Shown: positions 33,214 to 41,414 of the stretch, piece after piece | How positions within the stretch are numbered: the stretch's first letter is position 1 | How the letters are laid out: each line of letters starts with the position of its first letter | Assembly: GCF_030518795.1 (NCBI RefSeq) | Contig: NZ_CP130427.1 | Coordinates: 1,426,001-1,490,000, forward strand | Length of the DNA stretch: 64,000 bases | Direction: 5' to 3' | Source: Micromonospora sp. NBRC 110009 | Lineage (GTDB): Bacteria > Actinomycetota > Actinomycetes > Mycobacteriales > Micromonosporaceae | Program-made: the position numbers and the translations under genes | Notes under the pieces: generated by a model | What the model was told of the DNA's origin: nothing | What the model saw: the letters and a program-made list of their open reading frames with translations, nothing else | The model's database searches: none

Positions 33214-35187
33214 TCAGTTCGCCCGGTCGGGCTGGAAGCCCTTGATAATGGTGTTCCAGCTGGCCAGGTCGGCGCCCCAGGAACTCGCCGGCACCTCCCA
33301 GCGCAGGGCGAAGCCCCGGTTGCTGGCGGTGGCCACACCCCGGTTCCGGACGTGGAAGCGGACGCCGTCGCGGGTCTCCAACCAATCCCAGTCGGCACAG
33401 GTCCGGTACCAGTCGCAGGACTTGATGCCGATGAGCTGGTAATCGTTGACCCGGCTCCGGCGGGCCGGCTCCTGCTGCCTCCAGTCCGCGGCCGCGTCCT
33501 TCTTCGGCGAGTTGGTCCACTGGACGAGCAGCACCCGATTCGCGCCGCCGACCTCGTACAGCACCACCGAGTGGTCGGAGAGGTTGACCCGCGCCTTCCA
33601 CCCCTTCGGGATCGGCACCTTGAAGCCGATCGGCCCCTCATACCACTGCCAGCCCGCCGGCAGTGCGAAACCGGTGGCAGAGGGGGTCGCCGACGGCGTC
33701 GGGCTCGGGGCGGCGCTGCTCGGGGCGGCCGAGGTCGGCGCGGCGCTGGTCGGGGCCGGTGCGGCCGGGTCGGAGGTGGCGGCGGACGGCTGCCCGCCGT
33801 CGCCCTTGTCATCACCGCTGTTGAGGAGCGGCACGGCCACCACGAGGCCGATCAGCAACAGCGCGACCAGCGCGCCGATCAGCAGGTTGCGCCGGCTGTG
33901 CCCCGGCTTCGTACCCGGAATGACGGCAGCCCGGCCGGTCGACGGCGCCGGACTGACCGGCGCCGCCAGGACCGAGGTCGGATTCTTCGGCGGCTGCGGC
34001 GGCTCGACCGGCGTGGCCGACACCGCCGGCGCGCCGTCGACCCGCGTCTCGTCGAGGGCGGAGGCGGCGTCGTCCACCCGGGTGTCGTCGGCGGCCGGCT
34101 GCGGCTCGGCATCGAGCTTCGCGGTCGGCTCGGCGACCGGCGGGCTCACCTTCGCGGTCGGCGTCGCGTCGGCGGAGCGGAGAGACTTCTCCGCAGCGGC
34201 CGGCGCGGCGGCGGCAGCCGTGCCCGGCGCGAAGGCGGGCGGGGTGGACGCCCGCTCGGCACGCTCATCGGTCGAGCGCGGCGCCGGCAACAGCGGTGGC
34301 CGCGGCACGCGCGGACCGTTCGGCCCCGGCCGGCGTGCGCCGTCCAGCAGCGGGATGCCCTTCGCGCGCCGGCCGGCGGCCTTGCGGAGCATGCGCTCCG
34401 CCACCTCAGCGGTGATCCGCTCGGCCGGGTCCTTGCGGAGCAACCCCTGCAGCACCGGCTTGAGCGGCCCGGCGTTCTTCGGCGGCGGCAGCGGCTCGGT
34501 GGCGAGCGCGGCCAGGGTGGCGATCGCCGACGGCCGCGCGTACGGCGACTTGCCCTCCACCGCGGCATAGAGGGTCGCGCCCAGCGACCAGAGATCGGCC
34601 TCCGGCCCCGCCGTGCCGTCCTTCGCCCGCTCCGGCGCGATATAGGCGGGCGAGCCGAGCACCATGCCCGTGCGGGTGACGTTCGGGTCGCCCGGGATGG
34701 TGGCCAGACCGAAGTCGGTGAGCACCACCCGGCCGTCGTTGCCGAGCAGCACGTTGCCCGGCTTGACGTCGCGGTGCATGATACCGGCCTTGTGGGCGGC
34801 CTTGAGCGCCCCCAGCACCCCGAGGCCGATCTCGACGGCCTTCGCCGGCGTCACCGGGCCGTCCTCGGCGATGGTGTCCTGCAAGGACTTGGACGGCACG
34901 TACTCCATGACGATCCACGGATCGCCGTCGGTGCGCAGCACGTCGAAGATGCGGACCACGTTGATGTTGTTGAGCCGGGCGATCGCCCGCGCCTCCCGCA
35001 GCGAGCGTTCCCGCATCTCGCGGCGCTCCTCCGGGGTGAGGCTGGGCGGCGGGACCAGTTCCTTGATCGCCACGTCCCGGTGCAGGACCTCGTCGCGCGC
35101 CTTCCACACCCGACCCATGCCGCCCTGGCCGAGCGGCGAGATGAGCCGGTACCGGTCGGCGACGAGTTGGGGAAGCGGGTTAGACAT
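33214..35187 (-). CDS. Membrane Ser/Thr protein kinase (Hanks type)
   Basis: 657 residues from ATG 35187. The kinase domain (about residues 12-270) is complete: P-loop LGQGGMGRVW, VAIKEL Lys, HRDVKPGN (Asp 140), DFG at 158-160 and SPAYIAPERA. A 160-residue Pro/Ala/Thr juxtamembrane linker is followed by one transmembrane helix (about residues 434-456), a Ser/Pro/Ala stalk and a C-terminal extracellular domain of about 130 residues (WQWYEGPIGFKVPIPKGWK, SDHSVVLYEVGG, GVRFHVRNRGVA). There are no PASTA repeats, so it is not a PknB-type. Divergent from accE. Confidence 0.93.
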   Translation of the reverse strand: MSNPLPQLVADRYRLISPLGQGGMGRVWKARDEVLHRDVAIKELVPPPSLTPEERREMRERSLREARAIARLNNINVVRIFDVLRTDGDPWIVMEYVPSKSLQDTIAEDGPVTPAKAVEIGLGVLGALKAAHKAGIMHRDVKPGNVLLGNDGRVVLTDFGLATIPGDPNVTRTGMVLGSPAYIAPERAKDGTAGPEADLWSLGATLYAAVEGKSPYARPSAIATLAALATEPLPPPKNAGPLKPVLQGLLRKDPAERITAEVAERMLRKAAGRRAKGIPLLDGARRPGPNGPRVPRPPLLPAPRSTDERAERASTPPAFAPGTAAAAAPAAAEKSLRSADATPTAKVSPPVAEPTAKLDAEPQPAADDTRVDDAASALDETRVDGAPAVSATPVEPPQPPKNPTSVLAAPVSPAPSTGRAAVIPGTKPGHSRRNLLIGALVALLLIGLVVAVPLLNSGDDKGDGGQPSAATSDPAAPAPTSAAPTSAAPSSAAPSPTPSATPSATGFALPAGWQWYEGPIGFKVPIPKGWKARVNLSDHSVVLYEVGGANRVLLVQWTNSPKKDAAADWRQQEPARRSRVNDYQLIGIKSCDWYRTCADWDWLETRDGVRFHVRNRGVATASNRGFALRWEVPASSWGADLASWNTIIKGFQPDRAN

Positions 35188-35266
35188 CGCTGAGACGGTA
35201 CCCGGCAGCCCCGACGCCCACACCGCCGGCACGCCACTGTGCGGCGAAGGTCAAGTTCTCGACGCG

Positions 35267-35272
35267 TACCCT
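35267..35272 (+). promoter_or_regulatory. -10 element of accE (leaderless)
   Basis: TACCCT, then GAGGTC, then ATG 35279. Confidence 0.5.
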
Positions 35273-35278
35273 GAGGTC

Positions 35279-35491
35279 ATGTCTGCCGAAGAGCCGCTGT
35301 TCCGGATCGTCCGCGGGGTGCCCACCGCCGAGGAGCTGGCCGCCCTGGTCGGCGCGATCGTCGTGCGGACCCGGCCGGCCGCCGCCCCCGCCCCGGCCCC
35401 GGTGTCGCACTGGACGCGCAGCGCCCGTCCGGCGGCCGCGGCGCCGATCCCCGGCCCGGGCGCGTGGCGCGCCTCCGGCCTCCCCCGCTGA
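35279..35491 (+). CDS. accE: Acyl-CoA carboxylase epsilon subunit
   Basis: 70 residues from ATG 35279 (leaderless -10 at 35267). Family pattern: EPLFRIVRGVPTAEELAALVGAI at the N-terminus, a Pro/Ala-rich middle with W-T-R-S-A-R, and the closing PGPGAWRASGLPR. The epsilon subunit strengthens contact between biotin and carboxyltransferase subunits in actinobacterial enzymes. It normally follows accD directly. Here it is 8 kb away, separated by unrelated genes, but has its own promoter. Confidence 0.85.
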   Translation: MSAEEPLFRIVRGVPTAEELAALVGAIVVRTRPAAAPAPAPVSHWTRSARPAAAAPIPGPGAWRASGLPR

Positions 35492-35583
35492 CCCCTTCCC
35501 GGGTACGCCCGGGACTGCCGGTATTCCGCGCAAGCCATTAACCTCACTCAGGGAAACGGCGCGGTGACAGGCAGGGAGGGTCG

Positions 35584-36036
35584 ATGATCCCCGAGGAGAA
35601 CCAACCGGCGGGCTGGCTGCGTGGCTACGACGGCATCGAGGCCGACATCCGACAGATGCGCGAGTTCGCCGATCGGCTCCAGGACGAGGTCACACGCAAC
35701 TACGCCCCACACCTGTCGTACATCGCGGACGACATGAAGGCGGAGATCCCCAACCCCGCGGACGCGTTCATCGAGCTGGTGCAGTTCCTCCAGGCACACC
35801 ACGAGACCCAGACCGCGACCGTGGAGCTGGTCTGGGGCATGGTGCCCGCCACCGGCCGCCTCGCCGACGCCGCCGGGGTCATCGCCGCCACGTACCAGCA
35901 CTCCGATGCTTTCTCCGCCGCCCGGGTCGCCGACGTCGAACGCGCCCTGACCGCACCGTCCACAACGGCGCCACGCCCCGTGCCCCCGCTCTCCGACCCG
36001 ACCGGGCCGGAGGACGGGCCGGTGATGCTGCCGTGA
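35584..36036 (+). CDS. Type VII secretion substrate-like helical protein (YxxxD motif)
   Basis: 150 residues, ATG 35584 preceded by GGGAGGG. Almost entirely helical (IEADIRQMREFADRLQDEV, AFIELVQFLQAHHETQTATVELVWG). The segment AGVIAATYQHSDAFSAARV contains YxxxD (Tyr104, Asp108), the general secretion motif of EspC/PE-like ESX substrates. A Pro/Thr tail follows. Its TGA overlaps the next gene's GTG by four bases. The motif is visible; export through a type VII system is inferred, since no core ecc gene lies in this window. Confidence 0.7.
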   Translation: MIPEENQPAGWLRGYDGIEADIRQMREFADRLQDEVTRNYAPHLSYIADDMKAEIPNPADAFIELVQFLQAHHETQTATVELVWGMVPATGRLADAAGVIAATYQHSDAFSAARVADVERALTAPSTTAPRPVPPLSDPTGPEDGPVMLP

Positions 36037-37451
36037 TCGAACGAGGCAGCGGCCGCACCTCCGGCCTCACCGACTGGCACCTCATGGACCTGCTCAGCAT
36101 CTGGGCCTGCGTCCAGGACCAGGACACCACCGGGCAGTGGAAGCAGGTCGCCGGCTGGCGCAAGATCTGCGACCTCGCCCTCGCCCACCTCAGCCGGCTG
36201 CAGGAGTATCGCCGCGGCCTCGCCGAGGTCTGGCCGCCGGAGACCAACGCCGCCGCCCGCACGTACATCGGCGAGCTGGACCAGCTCATCGACAAGGTGC
36301 AGCGCACCCACGACGCCGCCGCCGCGAACTACGACGCGCTCGCCGCCGCCACCCGCGCCCTCGCCAGCACCCGCACCGACCTCAAACCGCTCTACGACGA
36401 GTACGCGGAAAAGCTCCAGCAGAAGCGGGCGTACGAGGCGACGGTCGCCGACCCGAAGGCCGTGGCGGTCGGCCGCCTCCCGAGCACGCCGCCGGTGACG
36501 GAGGCCGACCTGGAGCGGTTGAACGTGGAGGCACGAGGGCTGATGGTGGGGCTGAGCGGCGAACTCCAGCAAGCCCAAGCAATGCTCCGCCAGCCACCGC
36601 CACGGCCAAATATCCGGAGGCAGCCAGACGGAAATGAGGTGACGGGCGACGCAAGCTCGGTGCCGATCATTCCGCCCGTCGTGCCGGTGCCAACGATGGT
36701 AAGTGCGCCGACTGCCCGCCAAGAAGCTGCTTCTGTCAAGCCGGTTCCGGCGACGGCTCGACAGACGGCCGGGCCAGTCCTCGGATCAGGGCCAATCCTC
36801 GGGGGAGTGGAAACTGGTCTTGCCCCGGCGCCCCCTGCCGCAGGGGCGCCGCAGGTGACGCCACCCCTGACATCCGGCCAGCCGATCGGACCGACTGCGC
36901 CGCCACCCATGCGCCATTCATACGGCCCGATCAGCCCGAATCAAGGACAAATTTCAGAGACTAGGCGTGGGCAGGCAAGCCCTTTCGGGAAGCCAGCAAC
37001 TGGTGGAGCGAGCGAACCGCCACGCTCCTCCCCCCGCCCGCTCCCGTTCGGAGGGCTCATCGGCGAGCCCCCAAGTGCTGGGATAGGGCAATCGGGCAAC
37101 AAAGGACTTTCAACTCGTCGGGTCAACCCGATCGGCGGCGTGATCGGTGGCGGCGGCGCTGGCACCGCCCCGAGTGGCGCGGCTGGGTCGCGCCCTGGAT
37201 CGGGTCGCGCTTTCCAATCCGGTTCCCAGAGTGGCCTGCCCCCGATCGGCGGAGCACCGAACATGCATCCTCATTCAGGCGCCAACGGCTTTCCTGGTCG
37301 CGGGATTCAAACCCCAAACGGCGATCGCGAGGCCCGGACTTGGGACCGCGACCATCCATGGGACGTCGACGAAGGGGTGCCCCCAGTGATGCGGTCCCCG
37401 GATGAGGATGGACCCATAAACCCTGGACCTGCCATAGGCCTCGATCGGTGA
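36033..37451 (+). CDS. PPE-like Pro/Gly-rich protein, type VII secretion associated
   Basis: 472 residues, GTG start overlapping the previous stop. Residues 1 to about 190 are helical, with a WPP turn between two long helices (ALAHLSRLQEYRRGLAEVWPP, YIGELDQLIDKVQRTHDAA), as in WXG/PPE-type proteins. Then about 230 residues of Pro/Gly/Ser low complexity. It closes with WDRDHPWDVDEGVPPVMRSP, an aromatic-acidic tail. Its TGA overlaps the mycosin GTG. GC content drops markedly in the second half. A co-secreted partner of the YxxxD protein is the best reading; exact family not identified. Confidence 0.6.
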   Translation: MIERGSGRTSGLTDWHLMDLLSIWACVQDQDTTGQWKQVAGWRKICDLALAHLSRLQEYRRGLAEVWPPETNAAARTYIGELDQLIDKVQRTHDAAAANYDALAAATRALASTRTDLKPLYDEYAEKLQQKRAYEATVADPKAVAVGRLPSTPPVTEADLERLNVEARGLMVGLSGELQQAQAMLRQPPPRPNIRRQPDGNEVTGDASSVPIIPPVVPVPTMVSAPTARQEAASVKPVPATARQTAGPVLGSGPILGGVETGLAPAPPAAGAPQVTPPLTSGQPIGPTAPPPMRHSYGPISPNQGQISETRRGQASPFGKPATGGASEPPRSSPRPLPFGGLIGEPPSAGIGQSGNKGLSTRRVNPIGGVIGGGGAGTAPSGAAGSRPGSGRAFQSGSQSGLPPIGGAPNMHPHSGANGFPGRGIQTPNGDREARTWDRDHPWDVDEGVPPVMRSPDEDGPINPGPAIGLDR

Positions 37452-38590
37452 GAAGGTATCGCTACAACAGAACCCTTGCAATTTCTGCCGCAGCAGTGGC
37501 ATTCTTTCTGGCGCCACCAGGTAGAGCACACGCCGATGCCATTGGGCCGAGCCAAGTGCGGAGCGCCCAGTGGCACCTGCGTTACCTCGACGTGCCGGGG
37601 GTTCATCAGATCAGTCAAGGAAACGGCGTGGTCGTCGCTGTGGAAGACACGCAGGTTTATGACCATCCTGACTTACGCGGGAGCCTCCTTCCTGGAACGG
37701 ACCTTCTCGAGACTGAGCAGGGGCACAAACAGCAGGAGCCCTCCAGCCACGGAACACTTATGGCGGGTTTGATCGCAGCGCATGGTCAGGGCGCAAATAT
37801 GGGAGCCCTCGGCATCGCCCCGAAAGCAAGAATTCTACCCGTGCGAGTGCAGCCCGATGTGGAACAAGGTACAACCGATGCACTCGCGGCAGGGGTTGAG
37901 TGGGCTACGGCGAAAAATGTAGACGTGATCAGCGTGTCGTCAGTAGCAGGAGCGAGTGCCCGCCTTCAACGGGCGGTGAGGGCAGCCCTTGACGCAGATA
38001 TCGTTGTCGTTGCAGCGGCAGGCAACCGTCCAGAGGATATGAGCGTCGGCTATCCGGCATCTTTCGAAGGCGTTATCGCCGTCGGCGGCATTGACCAAAC
38101 GGGTGGGCACGCCTTGGTATCAGTCGCTGGCCCGGGAGTCGACGTCGTAGCACCGGCGGTCGACATCTACAGCACCAGCTACGGAGGTAAGTACTCGAAG
38201 GGCACCGGTACGTCGAGTGCCACAGCCATCGTCGCTGGGGCCGCTGCTCTCATTCGTTCCAAGTACCCCGACCTGCCCGCCGAGGAGGTCGCCCACCGCC
38301 TGACCGCCACCGCGATCGACAAGGGCCCACCTGGCCGCGACGACGAGTACGGCTACGGTGTCATCGACCTGGTCGCGGCCCTCACCGCGGACGTACCTCC
38401 GCTGGGCTTCGAGTCGGCCACCGCGACCCCACCCGCCTCGGCACAGGCGCTGCCTGGGGACGAGAGCGCAGGCGCGACGACGACGCGCGGCCTGGTGACG
38501 CTCGGCGTACTGCTGGCGGCGGGCGGGGGTTATCTGGTGTGGCGGCGGTGTCGCCGTGCCGAGGACCCGCCGCCCCGGATCAGCCGGTAG
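37448..38590 (+). CDS. Type VII secretion-associated serine protease, mycosin (MycP-like)
   Basis: 380 residues. Signal peptide to about residue 30 (cleavage near AHADAIG), then the mycosin opening VRSAQWHLRYLDV. Subtilisin triad: Asp67 in VVAVEDTQVYDHPDL (the usual Gly after DT is Gln), His101 in SSHGTLMAGLIA, Ser256 in GTGTSSATAIVAG; oxyanion Asn193. A C-terminal transmembrane helix (about 346-365) and basic tail anchor it. Mycosins process substrates and stabilise ESX complexes. Coding GC is clearly lower than its neighbours over the first 800 bp. Confidence 0.88.
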   Translation: MRRYRYNRTLAISAAAVAFFLAPPGRAHADAIGPSQVRSAQWHLRYLDVPGVHQISQGNGVVVAVEDTQVYDHPDLRGSLLPGTDLLETEQGHKQQEPSSHGTLMAGLIAAHGQGANMGALGIAPKARILPVRVQPDVEQGTTDALAAGVEWATAKNVDVISVSSVAGASARLQRAVRAALDADIVVVAAAGNRPEDMSVGYPASFEGVIAVGGIDQTGGHALVSVAGPGVDVVAPAVDIYSTSYGGKYSKGTGTSSATAIVAGAAALIRSKYPDLPAEEVAHRLTATAIDKGPPGRDDEYGYGVIDLVAALTADVPPLGFESATATPPASAQALPGDESAGATTTRGLVTLGVLLAAGGGYLVWRRCRRAEDPPPRISR

Positions 38591-38593
38591 CGT
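38588..38593 (+). promoter_or_regulatory. -10 element of maf (leaderless)
   Basis: TAGCGT, 7 nt, then GTG 38601; it overlaps the mycosin stop codon. Confidence 0.5.
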
Positions 38594-38600
38594 CGGTCAC

Positions 38601-39257
38601 GTGTTGAGTTCCCCACCGCTGCGCCTCGTGCTCGCCTCGCAGAGTCCCGCCCGCCGCAAGCTGCTCCAGGCCGCCGGGATCGAACCTGACGTGCTGGTGA
38701 GCGGCGTCGACGAGTCCCAGGTGGTCAGTGACCGGGCGGAGGAGCTGTGCCTGGAGCTGGCCCGGCTGAAGGCGGAGGCGGTGCTGGGCCGGCTGCGCGC
38801 CACGCCGGACGAGCGGACGCTGGTGCTCGGCTGTGATTCGGTGCTGGCGTTCGACGGGGAGATCCTGGGCAAGCCGGCCGACGCGGCGGACGCCACTCGG
38901 CGGTGGCGGCGGATGCGTGGGCGCAGCGGGGTGCTGCACACCGGGCACTGCCTGATCGACGTGGCCCGCGAGGCGCGGGCGGAGGCGGTGGCCTCGACGA
39001 CGGTGCACTTCGCGGACATCAGCGACGAGGAGATCGCCGCGTACGTGGCGACGGGCGAGCCGCTGGCGGTGGCCGGGGCGTTCACCATCGACGGGCTGGG
39101 CGGGGCGTTCCTGACCGGCATCGAGGGTGACCCGGGCACGGTGGTCGGGCTCTCCCTGCCGCTGCTGCGCAGCCTCCTCGCCGAGCTGGCGCTGAGCATC
39201 ACCGATCTGTGGACCAAGGTCGCGCCTGGGGGCCAGGAAATCGAACATCTCGGCTAA
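38601..39257 (+). CDS. maf: Maf-family nucleotide pyrophosphatase
   Basis: 218 residues from GTG 38601 (TTG 38604 also possible). Hydrolyses non-canonical or selected nucleoside triphosphates to monophosphates. Family motifs LRLVLASQSPARRKLLQAAGI, VLGCDSVLAFDGEILGKP, GRSGVLHTGHCL and AGAFTIDGLGGAFLTGIEGDPGTVVGLS are complete. In mycobacteria maf follows accE5; here the type VII cassette lies between. The O-methyltransferase follows after 9 nt. Confidence 0.94.
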   Translation: MLSSPPLRLVLASQSPARRKLLQAAGIEPDVLVSGVDESQVVSDRAEELCLELARLKAEAVLGRLRATPDERTLVLGCDSVLAFDGEILGKPADAADATRRWRRMRGRSGVLHTGHCLIDVAREARAEAVASTTVHFADISDEEIAAYVATGEPLAVAGAFTIDGLGGAFLTGIEGDPGTVVGLSLPLLRSLLAELALSITDLWTKVAPGGQEIEHLG

Positions 39258-39260
39258 CGT
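39255..39260 (+). promoter_or_regulatory. -10 element of O-methyltransferase gene (leaderless)
   Basis: TAACGT overlapping the maf stop, then CCGGTC, then ATG 39267. Confidence 0.5.
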
Positions 39261-39266
39261 CCGGTC

Positions 39267-39920
39267 ATGACCACGAAGCCGTTGCCGCTGACCCCGGAAC
39301 TGCACGCCTATCTCGTGGCCCACGGTTCAGCTCCGGACGAGGTCGTCCGTGAGCTGGCTGAGGAGACCCGGACGCTCCTCCCCGCCCAGGCGGGGATGCA
39401 GGTCGCGCCAGAGCAGGCCGCGTTCCTGACCTTCCTCACCCGGCTGCTCGGCGTCCGGCAGGCGGTGGAGGTGGGCACCTTCACCGGGCTGTCCTCGCTG
39501 GCGATCGCCCGGGGGCTCGCCGAGGGCGGCCGGCTGACCTGCTTCGACATCTCGGAGGAATACACGGGCATCGCCCGGCGGTACTGGACCCGCGCCGGCA
39601 TGCAGGACCGGATCGAGCTGCGCATCGGTCCGGCCGCGGACACGCTGCGCGAGCTGCCCCGCGAGCGCTACCTGGACTTCGCGTTCATCGACGCGGACAA
39701 GGTGGGCTACCCGGTCTACTGGGACGAGCTGGTGCCCCGGATGCGGCCAGGCGGGGTCGTCGCGGTGGACAACACGCTGCGCGGCGGCCGGGTGCTCGCC
39801 CCGCAGAACGCCGACGACCGGGCGATCGCCGCGTTCAACGACGAGATCCTGTCCGACGTCCGGGTCGAGGTGGTCATGCTCCCGATCGCCGACGGGGTCA
39901 CCCTGGCCCGGGTGCGCTGA
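39267..39920 (+). CDS. O-methyltransferase, caffeoyl-CoA OMT type
   Basis: 217 residues. Methyltransf_3 family: AFLTFLTRLLGVRQAVEVGTFTGLSSLAIA (SAM motif), LTCFDISEEYTGIARRYW, LDFAFIDADKVGYPVYWDEL (metal-binding Asp) and GGVVAVDNTLRGGRVL. A metal-dependent methyltransferase acting on a catechol-like or similar hydroxyl; substrate unknown. Convergent with the MFS gene, 4 nt apart, with no room for a terminator. Confidence 0.93.
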   Translation: MTTKPLPLTPELHAYLVAHGSAPDEVVRELAEETRTLLPAQAGMQVAPEQAAFLTFLTRLLGVRQAVEVGTFTGLSSLAIARGLAEGGRLTCFDISEEYTGIARRYWTRAGMQDRIELRIGPAADTLRELPRERYLDFAFIDADKVGYPVYWDELVPRMRPGGVVAVDNTLRGGRVLAPQNADDRAIAAFNDEILSDVRVEVVMLPIADGVTLARVR

Positions 39921-39924
39921 CCGC

Positions 39925-41286
39925 TCAGGAGCGGGCGGCGAGCAGGGTGGCCGCCGGGTGGTCGGCGGGGCGGGGTGCCCGCAGGGCGCGACCGAGTCGC
40001 ACCGCGAGCAGCAGGGCCGCCGCGATGAAGCCGGGCAGCAGCAGGAAGGCCAGGTGCGGGCCGACGCCGTCGGCCACCCAGCCGAGCGCGACCGGCGCGA
40101 TCCCGAACCCCACCCCCATCGAGTACGAGGACCAGCCGGCCGCCTTGTCCGCGGCCGGCCCGGCGACGGCCAGGGCGATGGAGATCGCCAGCGGGTAGTG
40201 CAGGGCGTTGCCCAGCCCGAGCACCACCAGGCCGGTCACGGCCAGCCAGCCGACCGGGGCGGACCAGAAGAGCGCGAACCCGGCGAGGGAGACGGTCAGC
40301 GCGGCGAGCAGCAGCGGCACCGGCGGCCAGCGCAGCGCGACCCGGCCGCCGGCCGCCCGGCCGACGAACATCCCACAGACGATGGCCGCGATCGCCGCGG
40401 ACGCACCGCCGGCGCTCAGCCCGGCGTGGGTACGCAGCACGTCGGCCGTCCAGAGCGACAGGCAGACCTCGATCGAGCCGGTCACCGACATCAGCACCCA
40501 GGCGATCCAGTAGGCGCGCGGCAGCCCGCCGGCCACTGGGCGGCTCGGCCGGTCGGCAGCCCGCTCGGCGAGGTCGACGCCGGCACCCGCCCGGGTCGGC
40601 CGCGCGGGGTCAGGGCGGGAGGCACCGGCGCGGGGCCGGTCCGGGCGGGAATCGGCCGGTTCCGCGATCGCCGTGGCGGTCACCCCGACCGGGTCGGCGG
40701 CAGCCACGGCAGCGGGGGCGGCGTTCGGCAGGCGTACCCGGAAGGTCAGGGCGGCGAGCGCGACCAGCGCGATCAGCCCGACCTCGACGGCCATCACCGG
40801 CCGCCAGCCCAGGCCGGCGCCGACGGTGGCGCCGATGACCAGCGGCGCGAGGATGCCCATGCCGGCGCAGGCCGCGTTGGCCTCGGCGAGCGCCGCCGGC
40901 GCGGCGGGCCCGTGGTGGCCGGCGAGCACGACGTTCACCCCGCTGATCACCAGCATGCCGAAGGTCGCGATGACCGCGACGGCCGCGATGGTGGCGGGCA
41001 GCGCACTCAGCAGCCCGAGGGCGGCGACGCCGGCGGCCACCCCGGCGAGACCGAGCCAGATGGCCGGGCCGCGCCCGACCCGGCGGGCGACCGGGGCGAA
41101 CAGGGCCCCGCCGAGCAGCGCGCCGACCGCGATGCCGGTGCTGTGCAGGCCGGCGATGGCGGCGCTGGTGCCCTGTTCGTCGCGGAGCAGCGGGACGACG
41201 GGACCGAACCCGTAGAGAAAGAAGCCCCACAGCCCCAGCTGGGCGTAGGTCAGCCAGGTGATCTTGTCATGGGTGAGGCGGGGCAC
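39925..41286 (-). CDS. MFS transporter
   Basis: 453 residues, GTG 41286, with TAGCGT 7 nt upstream. Twelve transmembrane helices. N-terminal half WLTYAQLGLWGFFLYGFGPVVPLLRDEQG and the loop-2 motif ALFAPVARRVGRGPAIWLG. A 70-residue Pro/Ala/Asp-rich cytoplasmic loop separates the halves (SRPDRPRAGASRPDPARP). Second half includes FVGRAAGGRVALRWPPVP. Resembles FucP/YbjJ-like MFS proteins; substrate cannot be told. Confidence 0.9.
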   Translation of the reverse strand: MPRLTHDKITWLTYAQLGLWGFFLYGFGPVVPLLRDEQGTSAAIAGLHSTGIAVGALLGGALFAPVARRVGRGPAIWLGLAGVAAGVAALGLLSALPATIAAVAVIATFGMLVISGVNVVLAGHHGPAAPAALAEANAACAGMGILAPLVIGATVGAGLGWRPVMAVEVGLIALVALAALTFRVRLPNAAPAAVAAADPVGVTATAIAEPADSRPDRPRAGASRPDPARPTRAGAGVDLAERAADRPSRPVAGGLPRAYWIAWVLMSVTGSIEVCLSLWTADVLRTHAGLSAGGASAAIAAIVCGMFVGRAAGGRVALRWPPVPLLLAALTVSLAGFALFWSAPVGWLAVTGLVVLGLGNALHYPLAISIALAVAGPAADKAAGWSSYSMGVGFGIAPVALGWVADGVGPHLAFLLLPGFIAAALLLAVRLGRALRAPRPADHPAATLLAARS

Positions 41287-41293
41287 TGGCCTT

Positions 41294-41299
41294 ACGCTA
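41294..41299 (-). promoter_or_regulatory. -10 element of MFS gene (leaderless)
   Basis: Minus-strand TAGCGT, then AAGGCCA, then GTG 41286. Confidence 0.45.
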
Positions 41300-41328
41300 C
41301 GCGCGCACGCCCACCGCCCCGCCCCTGA

Positions 41329-41414
41329 TGAGAGGCAACTCTCCTCTGCTCCGGCGGGGTGAGAGGGGAACCCTTCTCTACCTCCGGCGTTAAGAAGGGG
41401 CCCCTCCTTTCACC
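41329..41414. repeat. GTTAA-AGGGGCCCCT palindromic repeat, copy B
   Basis: Contains GAGAGGGGAACCCTTCTC followed by GCGTTAAGAAGGGGCCCCTC and CTTTCACC. The right end touches the stop codon of the ABC permease gene (41415-41417). The last 28 nt are nearly identical to copy A. Confidence 0.7.

Noticed and set aside
37300..37335. tRNA T-arm-like string GGGATTCAAACCCC
   Set aside because: The flanking bases cannot form acceptor, D and anticodon stems on either strand, and the site lies in the Pro/Gly-rich coding region.
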